A stretch of DNA of 64,000 nt from Golubevia sp. BC0850. Taxonomy: Eukaryota > Basidiomycota > Exobasidiomycetes > Golubeviales > Golubeviaceae. The translations under genes were made by a program, and so were the position numbers. Below are positions 1 to 9,605 of the stretch, piece after piece; the stretch's first letter is position 1, and the number at the start of each line of letters is the position of its first letter. The notes below the pieces were generated by a model. That model searched no databases, was not told where the DNA came from, and saw only the letters and a list, made by a program, of their open reading frames with translations. Location: the NCBI GenBank assembly GCA_012976225.1, contig JAAVVG010000011.1:682001-746000 (forward strand), given 5' to 3'.

Positions 1-432
1 AAGACCTTCAATTTCTTCGTGCAAGCAAAGACGTCACAGTCATGAGTCAAACAAGGTGACTATCGATATTTGTCTGAAGACTCTTGCCCTCACTTTCTCC
101 ACCAAAAAGGATGGAGAAGCTGTCAAACCTCAAGTCAAAGCTTGTGAAACCTTCAAAATGAGTGAGTCGACCTTCATAGAGACCGTTCAGCTCGACCTAT
201 ACATCAATAGCTCTCATCACTTTCGATCGACAGTCAAAGAAAAATTCAAGCACAGACCGGGATGTTTCAAGCTCCACAAGAGCTCAATATCTACTATGAG
301 GATCCAAGAGATGACGACGACATGGTTTTGGGCTCTAACAGAGACTTCCTTCTTGGAAATAAGGAGTTCGATTTCCTAGGCTTTAAGCCAGAAGAGAGGA
401 GCACTCAGATGTCATTCTTCGTCAAACTTTAA
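1..432 (+). pseudogene. Unrecognised decayed ORF remnants
   Basis: Two overlapping open stretches in different frames read like real protein but join poorly. One runs from about 56 without a convincing ATG and carries a varied, non-repetitive composition. The other starts at ATG 262 and ends at TAA 432, with an acidic stretch (EDPRDDDDMVLG) followed by an aromatic-rich tail ending SFFVKL. Upstream of 262 the same frame is closed by a stop. I do not recognise a family. The simplest reading is the 3' end of a decayed gene, or the last exons of a gene lying mostly off the left edge. Confidence 0.25.
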
Positions 433-1452
433 ACGAAAGCAACTGTACCTCTTGTCATTTTCCAACCAACATAACCATAGCTGTGAAGGAGCAGCTGGGA
501 CCTAGACATGAAATTCAGCCTCTGAGATCTGTTAAGTCTTCAATGGAAAGCAACTAGAAGATGACGGTACTCTGCGAGAGTGCGAGTTTTGGCAGAAATG
601 TTTTGAGTGGTTGATGCTCTGGATCGATACGTTCAGAAATGAGAATTTTCACTGATCTTTCGAGCTCCTCTTTCCAATTCAACTCCCAGAAAACATCATG
701 CAAGATTCAGTCATTCGAATGATTCTAAGCCTAAGAAGATGCACCTGTCAGTGTGGAGGTTACATCAGCTACGCTTACGGTGAAGAGTTTGAGATACCGA
801 AGGGAATGTGAACTTTAAAGGAAGAGTGGGAGATGTTGATCGGCGATACGAGAGTTTTAATAAGGAGATTTGATTCGTTGCATAGAGACGTGGGCCTGAC
901 TTAAATTAAAGATTTTCTCGTACTGTTCTAAGAGACGCTGAGCTCGCCAGACACTCACGCCTCACGACTTGTAATTTCGAGTTAAAAGAACTCAAAGTTC
1001 CGAACCACTCCATCCCTCATCAATTTTTTCACTTCGCTTGGAATTGGGGAAGACCGTCTATAGCTGGATTTGGTTGCAAGAGTCGACCAAGAGTTTGAAG
1101 TAGAAGATGTGTTCTCTCTAATCTTAAACCCAAGGTCGACCGGAATAAAGCTCCAGAATCGTCAAATCTAGGAGGCTTTGAGGTAATTCAGATAGATTAT
1201 CTCTCATGTGATTGAAGTAGGGAAGGCATGGATCATGGATGGGTTCCTTAATTCCTCCTCTCTTTCTGGAGCTCACCTGATTTCTGACTTTCTAGAAAGC
1301 CTTTCAAAGACTTGCTAGATGTTTTTTTTTCTCCGAGTCTTGAACAGGAAAAGAGGAAGCAAAAGGAATTGATGCGATGGTTCGCTCGCAAAGTCGCAAG
1401 GATACAGAAAAAAAAGGCTTCTTCACAAACCACAACATCTATTCATTTTACA
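433..1452. other. Gene-free stretch with no recognised feature
   Basis: No ORF with coding character was found on either strand. Short protein-like fragments (for example around 440-560) are cut by stops, so this may continue the decayed sequence to its left. Confidence 0.4.
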
Positions 1453-2594
1453 ATGTCTCTCCCGTCCTTTCTGGCAGACATCAGACGCTCAATTCAGTCG
1501 AAAGATTATGAGTCTGCAAAGAGCAAATGCGACAAGGTGAGTCAGAGGCGGAGGCTATGGTTTTCTAAATCTCTCTTGAGTACTGCCTGCTCTACAAGCC
1601 CACAATCCTTCAACTATACTCACCTTTCTCCCCTTCTCACTCTTGACCTATTCCTTTTAAAATCTGTCTCTCGGGCACTCAAACCCTTTCAAGGAGTAGA
1701 ATCTATTCCCTTGTTGCTCGAACGCTCTTTTGCGTTTCGCATGATGAACGAACTCGAAAGAGCTATTCAAGACGCTAACAAGGCGATCGAGATCGATCCT
1801 GCTAATCCAGAGGTGAGCTCAGAGACATTCAGTCTGAGGAAAGAGGCTTTTAAGAGGAAAAGGAGAGAGACCCACTCGTAGCAATCTTCACTCTCCAACT
1901 CGCAGTGCGACCTCTGTCTTACTCTGGCTTGCCAGTCGTTGACCATTAGAGCGGCCGCCAGAGAAAAGTCTAAATGTGTTCGTAACGAGTACTCCTTCAT
2001 TCTAGGTCGCCTCACCTCGATGGAATCCATGTCGGTTCAAGCTCTTCACGCCATGACCGCAGCTGGTCGTGATTCGTCCTTTCTACCGAAGGAGATCTTC
2101 AACCAAATCATACAATTACAGGATTGCAAGGCTAAGATGAGAAGTCGAAGAGTCAGTCGTCAATAGAAAAAAGAACTGGTAGCAGGAAACACCTTGACTT
2201 CAGTCACACTAGAGCTGTCCGATGACGGCGGATTTGAAGAGTACTACAAAGTGTTAGGGCTTCTCAATGATCGGCGAGGCTCTGCGTCTAGCTGGTTCAT
2301 GCCAAAATTTGAAAGTTTTTTATTATCATTTTGATGAATATAAGCCAGAGCGAGACCTCTTCGGGAATGAAAGTGACGAGGAGGAGGAGACGGATGAGGA
2401 CGAAGATGAAGATGTGATTAATCTTTCCCTATTTAAGTTTAAGAATCCACCTCTGAAATTTAAGCTGGGTAGCGGTAAAGTTAATGTTTTTGCCTTCACC
2501 AGAATAGAAACGATAGATCTTTTCAAATCTGCCAAGTCTATCAAACACCCGTTCAACGATGGTAATGATGACCCCCCCCCCCTAACTACATGAA
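1453..2594 (+). pseudogene. Degraded TPR/F-box gene
   Basis: The ATG at 1453 opens a short exon (MSLPSFLADIRRSIQSKDYE) ending at a GTGAGT donor near 1537. About 1690-1810 encodes a typical TPR helix pair (PLLLERSFAFRMMNELERAI, then ANKAIEIDPANPE) and again meets a GTGAGC donor. About 2010-2125 encodes a third TPR-like helix and an F-box opening (FLPKEIFNQII), after which the frame stops. About 2270-2594 reopens in another frame with a leucine-rich-repeat-like start and a strongly acidic run. The order TPR, F-box, LRR matches the gene at 43.8-45.8 kb and the Pof3/Dia2 type of SCF subunit. I could not find splicing that keeps one frame through all blocks: after PANPE the best acceptor (CATTCTAG) leads to a stop. 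It is probably a broken paralogue, though unusual splicing or a sequencing error is possible. Confidence 0.4.
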
Positions 2595-3394
2595 CAGAGG
2601 GAAAATTGTCCAATTATTAGAAAATTAGAAGCTACCTCCAGTCACCTCGAAAAATAAGCTATCATTAAGAACCATGGATCTAGGAGTCGTCATGCAATTG
2701 CGGATCTGTCGAAGAAAGAACTTTACCTTCCCAATCTTCAATCATTCAAGATAAAGTCAAACAACTACTACTCTAGCGAAACAAAATCTTTGATTGCACC
2801 TCAACTGCTTCAAAGTAATTTTCAGGTTTTCGATAAAAGTTTCGTTCTCACCAATTCGCAGTAGATGCTTAAAAAGGTTTCGTTCTCAAACAGTTGCAAT
2901 AGAGAGAGTTTGGAGGAAAGAATGAATGAAGAGGACTGTGAAGAGGACTGTGAAGAGGACTGTGAAGAGGACTGTGAAGAGGACTGTGAAGAGGACTGTG
3001 AAGAGGACTGTGAAGAGGACTGTGAAGAGAAGTGCGAAAGGGTTGAAAAGCAAGATAGCAAATGTTAGATCAGCTGTAATTACTTTGATTCTTGGTACAT
3101 TAGTAATGGGAACAAGCAGTTGACAATAAAAACAAGCAGCTCGGTCAACTCTCAGAAAGAGAGAAAGAGCTTCGAGCGTCCTTCTCTCTTGCTTTGTCGT
3201 TTCATTTTCTTCAATTTCAGTTGTACCCAACCTTCATCAATCCTCCTCTGGTTTTCGAACTCTGATATCCAGCTGGGCAGCGAACCCTTTTCTGCAGCTC
3301 GCAGAACAATTCCCGTAAGGCTTCAAGCCGGACTCTGGTGGTATCAAGCTGTACTGCACACAACGAAGTCTTTGATTCTATCAATTCTGCTCTA
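2595..3394. other. Intergenic region around the minisatellite
   Basis: Apart from the 12-bp array there is a C homopolymer near 2573-2582 and no recognisable gene. ORFs on both strands at 2865-3578 owe their length to the repeat or are shadows of COG5. Confidence 0.4.
2928..3023 (+). repeat. 12-bp minisatellite, 8 perfect units
   Basis: Eight head-to-tail perfect copies of GAAGAGGACTGT, followed by one imperfect unit to about 3035. The unit length is a multiple of three and carries no stop in several frames, so reading frames stay open on both strands: Glu-Glu-Asp-Cys on +, and Ser/Gln-rich or Leu/Phe/Thr/Val repeats on -. The + frame sits inside a 67-codon ORF from ATG 2865 to 3068, for which I see no other coding evidence. 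Confidence 0.95.
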
Positions 3395-6300
3395 TCAATT
3401 CTCCAACTCTTCCGTCCGACTCTCCTCTCTCAGCTTTTGCCATTTCTCCAGCCTCTTGAACCAATCTTTCTCGTCTTCATTCTCCCTCTGTTCTGACTTC
3501 ATCTCCCTCATCATTTCTTCCATTTCTTCCAGCGTTTCAGACTCTCCTCGTTCTTCCTTCAAGATCCAACGGACGTAATCGACCTTTGAGAGACCTTTCC
3601 TTTCGTTAGGCAAGGCAAAGCTTGAAGGACCCATGACCAGAAGATGATGCCAGATTATCAGATGCGAAGGCCCAGAGGGGACCAAAAGGGTCTCTGACGG
3701 CAGAGAAGATAGAGCGAGAAAAAGTAGAGGTCTGGAAGACAAGAGGTGATGGAGGTTAGTACAAGGAACGATCTTCTGGAAGAGCTGCACAACTCACTTG
3801 AAAGCTCTGAAGTCTTTGCCTTCAACTCCACAGTCTCGAATAGTGAGAGCTGGAATTGAGTTTTCTTGTAACAATTGACTGACTGCGAACTCTAATTCAG
3901 TCATGTCGTTTGTCAATCGAAGTTTTCCATTCTCACCCAGAGGTTTGAGAACCGAAGCATGGAGAACGAATGACCTGAGTAGATGCCTCGAAAGAGTGAG
4001 AACCCTTCAAAGAGAGAGAGAGATCAAATCGCACGTCAGTCTCATCTCATCAAGCGTGGATCGAAAAGAAATTCCAACTCACCACTTCCTCATTTCTTCT
4101 CCGACTTCGTAATTGGCCAAAATCCGCTCCCTGACATTCCAAACTCTGTCAGTGACTTCATTCATGTATCCGCTAGCTCCTCCGCTTTCCACAACTCCAG
4201 ACCAATTGACGAGATGAATTCTTTCCAAAGCAGAATCCAGTTCTCCCATCAAGGCCGTCAGAAGTGGGTCTACAAGCCGATGGACACAGAGATCCAAAAC
4301 AGATTGTTGAGACTCTTTGAGAGAGTTGATCACCGATGGAGGTGAGTTAGAGATGAGTTGGGACATGCCGATTGCCAAGGAATAGGTGGAGTTTGTTAGA
4401 CTGGCATTTAGAGATTGAGCTGCAGTGGTCTCTTGAGAAGTCAAAGTGTAGGCTGTTCGGTCATCGGCACGCTAAGGAAAGCCAACATAAGAAAGGGAAA
4501 GAGGCTTAGTCATAGACAAGGTGAAATCCCATTCAGGTTGTCGACCTCCCAAACTCACCAGCTCATCGACTCGTCCCACAAACAGTTCGACAGCTCTCAC
4601 GATTCTCTTGACCACCTCTCTGACTAGGAGAGGATCAAACCTTGCACTGTCCAACTCATTGGCCAGGACTCTGACAATCGAGGCTCCAGCTTCAGCTCCA
4701 GGAGAATTGTGACCTAGTTGAGCAGCGTTCCTTCGACTTGAGGATGGGAAGGCATAAGAGACGACTTCCGAGATTCGAGACTGAAGACGAGCTAGATAAG
4801 CGGTCTCGAAGTTCGAGAAAGATCTGATGAGGAGAATGGTTTCGGGACTGATGGGTGGAGGGGTGGAGGGAAGGAGATTGATTGAGATCGGAATTCACTC
4901 TTCGTAACCAATCAATGAGAAAACAGGTATTCACCTTTGTTGGGAATCTTCGTAAACAGTGTAAGTGTACACGCTAGTCTTAGCGAAGAACTCCTTCAAG
5001 ATTCTCAGTAATTTCGGGTAGTCATTCGAGAGAGTTTGCTGAATGAAAGAGGAAGCTGGTGTCGAAGCAAGAGCCACAAAACAATTATCCAAAAATGTCA
5101 GCAAATCCAATTCTCGACTTTTTCTATCCTCTCTCTCTCGCCTCTTGTCAAACTCACCCCCACCTCTCACCGCCTCTTCCCTTAGGCAATCCGCCACAGT
5201 TCTCCAAAAGATCAAGCTAGGTCTATCACCAAGCACCTTTAAGCTTTCATCCAAAAAGCTTCTCCCAGTATTTCCATCCTTTTTGATCTCCAAAACTCTT
5301 TCAAGAGTGTAAACTTTTGAACAGACCGCACCCATTTCACCTACTAGAAGCAATGACAATCTTCGCCAAAGAATGGAAGTCCAAGCCTGACTAGAATTAG
5401 TACTTGTACTTGAAGCTGAGGGTTGACGAGGTTTGTAAGAAGCATAAGGAGCTGAAGCTGGAGGTTCTCTAGTACCTGCTTCTCGACTTAAAGAATTGAC
5501 ATCAAAAGCTGAATTGATTCTCTCTTTGATGACGTCTGTTAGATCTGCTAGTAGATCCTTTACCAGAGATGGGAGGGTTCGAAGATTGTAGGAGGTTTGC
5601 AGGGAAGTCGATAGAAGGGTTGGAGACTTTCAAAATGGAAGAAGGAAGAAAAGTCAGTGTTTCCCGACGCAGGGAAAGCTTTTCCTCACAGAGAGTAAAC
5701 TCACCAGGTCCCGCAATCCTCTCACTACCATATCCTCCATCATATCAGTTATCTGCTCTCTAGCAGATTGAAGTTGAAGAAGATAGTTTCCAACAAAATT
5801 CAACGACGTCAAAGGAGGTACAGGAATTGTTCTCAAATCAGAAGAATCTGTCTGTTCTCTTTCAGAAGTCGTGCTTTCCAGATCTAGAAGTTCAGCTGTC
5901 GCCAAGAAAGAAACGAAATGACTAATCAGAAAACCAAAGATCAACGAACAAATCCTCATTTCTAGACTTACTCATTTCAGCGACCAACAAAGCTGTCCTA
6001 GCAAGCGCTCTACTCTTTGATTCTTCCCGATCTTCCTTCTTAGAATCCACTTGGTTCCCTTTGATTTCTTTCATTCCTTCTTCAAGTCTTTTAGCTAGAA
6101 CTACAAATCTAGTTGCGTTTCCAACCAAGACACTTGCTCTTTGAAGTCTTAAAAGTCTAGAACGGAGAGCTATGAGTTGAGAGTATGGAGTGTGAACTAC
6201 TCTTTTCAGTCTGTCGAGATACGGTCGAGATCCAATTGAAATACAATCAGAAAAAAGAATCGAATGTTGGGGAAGGCGACGAGCTGAAGGGAGAAGTGGG

Positions 6301-7115
6301 ACTTACTTCTCGACACCTTCCTCTAAAGAATCGATGTCTACTCTTACATCTTGAGCTTGAGATTGGAAAGTTGATATGCTGCTGGCTCTAGTCAGAAATG
6401 CAGATGCGTTAGAAGAGACCTACAGAGGGGAAACAGCGAGGACAGAAAGTGTGTGAGAAGGATAGACGACTTTCTCGCTCTATGATGGCTTCTGGAGGCC
6501 TTTCTATTCCCTCAGAGACAGTATCTATGCTCCCTTATCGAGTTTCAGACTTCTTCTGCTTGCCTCCAGCCTCCTCCAAGCTCGTATTACTCACCTCTTG
6601 CTTAATCTTTTGCTGGACATCATCTATAGCTAGATTCAATCTACTCAAAGCAGCTGAAACGTCTCCCTCTAGCTCTCCAGTAGAGTATTCATTAGCTCTA
6701 GTACCGTTTGTATTGATCGACTGCTTGGATCTAGCAACTGCTGAAGGAGATTGAGGAGATACCCAACTATCTGGACCAAGACCTCTCTTTGAAGTGTAAG
6801 GTGAGGTGAGATTCGGTGAAAGTAGGTTTGAGGTACCTTGATCAGTTGAAGTTGAATGAATGATCTCATTTGCGTAACTTCGTGGATCGAAATCAGCTGC
6901 TAGGAAGGGTGAATAGTCTTTGGAGTGGTAGGTAGCAGATGGGAAGATTAGAGATTAGACAGATGGCGAGGTTTCAGCCTCAGCTTCGCTGCCAGTGAAT
7001 CACATTTCCGCGGCTGCTGATATTACTAACCGATTATCTGAGAAGATGAGGTGGACATCTGAGCAATTCCATTGGAAGACTGAGATTGGGTGGCTGCAGA
7101 TTGAAGTAGAGCCAT
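3395..7115 (-). CDS. COG5: Conserved oligomeric Golgi complex subunit 5
   Basis: COG5 belongs to lobe B of the COG tether, which captures retrograde vesicles at the Golgi. The start ATG is at 7115 and exon 1 ends at 7031 (GTTAGT donor). Exon 2, from 6917, carries the family's opening (FLAADFDPRSYANEII) and an N-terminal helix (ALSRLNLAIDDVQQKIKQE). Later exons give SSISTFQSQAQDVRVDIDSL, RSRLLRLQRASVLVGNATRF and TSLNFVGNYLLQLQ. A long exon near 5627-4937 contains VYTLERVLEIKKDGN and a PSLIFW block, close to COG5 of other eukaryotes. The C-terminal part includes FSNFETAYLARLQSRI and REVVKRIVRAVELFVGRVDEL. The last intron has a perfect TACTAAC branch point at 3756-3762, and the last exon runs 3732-3395. 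There are about ten exons; I fixed the first, second and last and only estimated the middle ones. Confidence 0.9.
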
Positions 7116-7835
7116 CTGCTAAGACTATCTCGATCGATAACTCTGACTCTGACTTCCTGCTTTCTATCCTATCTACAAGTAATCTTTAAAGACTGATAGA
7201 ATAGAGCTAGTTTGTTCAACTCAATTCGGAGGAGTTGACGATCTACGGTTGCTCTCGAAGAATGGTATTGCAAGTTTGCTGCTTCTCCCTCTGTCTCTTC
7301 CTGTCTCCCTGGCTCTCCGGGTAGAGAATTGCAGACGTTGAGGTAGAATTAGAATTGAGACAAAGAAGAGGGGAGAATAGAATCAGGATTTGAAGATAGT
7401 AGGCGTTGAGAAGAACTCTTAAAAGAAGAGAGCTTCATAATAGCTTCATAGCTTCATTCCGAACTTTTCAGTCGTCCTCTTTCAGTCTGGGGTGGGTTTC
7501 TCTTCTCTTCTCTCTTGAACTACTGCTCATCCATTCCAACCCTCTACTATGTGTAATCTTGATACTCAGGAAAGGAGAAGAAAACCCAAGTTTTCGATTT
7601 GCATCTCAATAACGCCCATCTCGAACCAATCCACCTCAATCTACTTCGTGCTTCATTCTCCTGAACGTTCTACGGAAGAAGTAAGATAGATTGATCCGGC
7701 AAGCTGACATGCTGATTACATGCGATGGACCGTTTGTATAACCCAAAGTTCCCCTTCCCAACTCATTCAATCACTAATCACTCCAAACAAAGTTTCACCT
7801 CCTCTAAAAGAGTTCTATTCAAAAGTCTAGTGTCT
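7116..7835. other. Upstream region of COG5 / downstream of ATP10
   Basis: This 720-bp stretch should hold the COG5 promoter and the ATP10 3' UTR. A 68-codon + strand ORF at 7406-7612 has no coding signature. Nothing else was recognised. Confidence 0.4.
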
Positions 7836-9308
7836 CTACTTCTTTTTCAAATCCGAATCTCGATTGAGTAATACGCCAGTACAATTCCTCAAAGCTTCTC
7901 TCTCTTCAGCTTCAGCAAAAGCGCCTCCAGCCCATCTGATTTCACCTTTCCTTCCAATCAAATAAACATATCCAACATGTTTGTTATGTAAACCCAAGGC
8001 TTCTTTTTCCAATTCCAGGGAATTTGAAGACAATAAATAGGTGGCATGAAGAGAGGTTGGGATTTGAGATCTTAAGGATGATAGGAAAAGAGATAGAAGA
8101 TAGGATTTTAAAGGGTTTGGTTGAAGATTGATCTGGGTTAAAAGAGAGGGAGGAAGAAGAAGATACGATTTCATGTCAGTATAGGAGTTTCCTCTTCAAA
8201 GCAGGTTAAAAATTCAAAGAAGGTTAAGAGTCAAGACTTCTTGTTTCGAAAAGTGTAACCCCCACCCCCTCTTCTTTTTACTTCCTCCGACTTGTTCTCC
8301 TTGTACAGAAAACATGCTTACCTGAAGCAATTGAAAATCCTTATTCCCACCGAAAGCTTCCAAAGTAGGTTCATAGAAACTCTTGGTATGTTCTTCTGAA
8401 ATCTTGGAACTTAGAAGAGAAATGATCGAGACTTTTCCAGGTAACATATCAGCTGTGTGAATCGTTTTTCGATCTAGAAGACAGGTTCCTGAGATGTTTG
8501 GAAAGTAGAGAGCTCGCTGAAGAAGAGAGAGAGAGGCGGGAGAGGGGTTTAGATGAGGTGGGAAGACGCGAGGAAAGGCTGCTACTCCATAGTTAAGGAC
8601 CGGAAGTTCTGAGATTTTGGTTTCGATTTTGAAGGGGGTTGAACTTCATCGAGAAGAGAGAGTGGTGTTTTGAAGCTTCTTCCTCTGAGAGTAGAAACAA
8701 GACAGTAACTACCAATCTTCTAGCTCTGCTGATGCTCCCCGAAACTTCCCTCCCCTCCTTCTTGAAACTTCCGAAACAATTCTCTTATGAGATTTCTGTA
8801 GAGGCTTGCAACCGTGAGCCTCCAACTTCAATCTCTTCTGGCTTCTCTCCTCTCCTCTGCTCTGACTTAAACTGACCTCCTCTCTAATCAAAGTCTTAGC
8901 GCTCCTCCAAGTTTTCCCTCCATGACTTCTAAGACCATGAAAATCATGAAAGTAACCTCTAGTAGCTTCCTTGACGATAGCTTTCCTTCTCTCTCCTCTA
9001 CTTTCTGGATCGAAATAATTGTCTCTCCTCTCTGTCCAAGAAAGTTTGCCTCCCTTTGGTGGAGGGGATTTGACTCCTAAAGGGGTAGAAAGGAAAGGTA
9101 ATGGCTTTAAATTCGCTTCTGCTGCAGTTTTTGAAAGTGAAGAAGTGAAGGAAGGTTCGGTTGGTGGAGTTGGTGGTGATGGAGATGAATCTTCTTGCTT
9201 GCTTTTGCCTTTTGGATCTGGTGAAGTTGAATAGGCTCGGACTGTAGATGATGGTTTGTAGATCGACCTGATTAGCAACAGGTTTAGAGAACTTGATGTT
9301 CGAATCAT
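7836..9308 (-). CDS. ATP10: Mitochondrial ATP synthase assembly factor ATP10
   Basis: Atp10 is an inner-membrane chaperone that helps Atp6 (subunit a) assemble into the F0 sector of ATP synthase. The model has three exons, 9308-8877, 8516-8322 and 8132-7836, all in phase 0, giving 307 residues. The N-terminus is Ser/Arg-rich with few acids, as expected of a mitochondrial presequence (MIRTSSSLNLLLIRSIYKPS, then RAYSTS). The conserved core follows: YFDPESRGERRKAI, YFHDFHGLRSHGGKTW, ALYFPNISG and, near the end, LHNKHVGYVYLI with KGEIRWAGGAFAEAEE, which are hallmarks of the family. Intron 1 is unusually long here (360 bp) and starts GTCAGT. The acceptor at 8517 was chosen because it restores REE-RALYFPN. 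The gene is divergent from DBT across 297 bp. Confidence 0.93.
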
Positions 9309-9605
9309 TTTTTGTTTTATTGGGTGGAATGGAATGAGGAGAGTAAATAAATCCCATGACTTCTTCTTGTTGCCTCTTTCGGCGTCCTCTCCGTTCTCTA
9401 CAATATAAGAACCCAACCAGAATCGAATTTCTTCCTTCTTTCCCCCCTTTTCTTCATTTTCTTCATCTCCTTACAAAAACAGAAGAAAGAAGAAGCTTCT
9501 CATCTCTTTCCTGTTCCTCCCTTCTCTTTCTCCCTCTCCCTCTGCTCTACTTCTCTCTATCTTCTCTACTTCTTCTCTTCCTATCCATTTCACATCAAGC
9601 CAGTC
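9309..9605. promoter_or_regulatory. Shared ATP10/DBT divergent promoter
   Basis: Only 297 bp separate the start codons of two divergently read genes for mitochondrial proteins. The DBT-proximal half is strongly pyrimidine-rich on + (CT tracts at about 9430-9590), which is common before fungal start sites. A weak TATA-like ATATAAG lies at 9403-9409. No factor-specific operator was identified. Confidence 0.6.

Noticed and set aside
3120-3578. 152-codon + ORF opposite the end of COG5
   Set aside because: It is antisense to the last COG5 exon, which is supported by splicing with a TACTAAC branch point.
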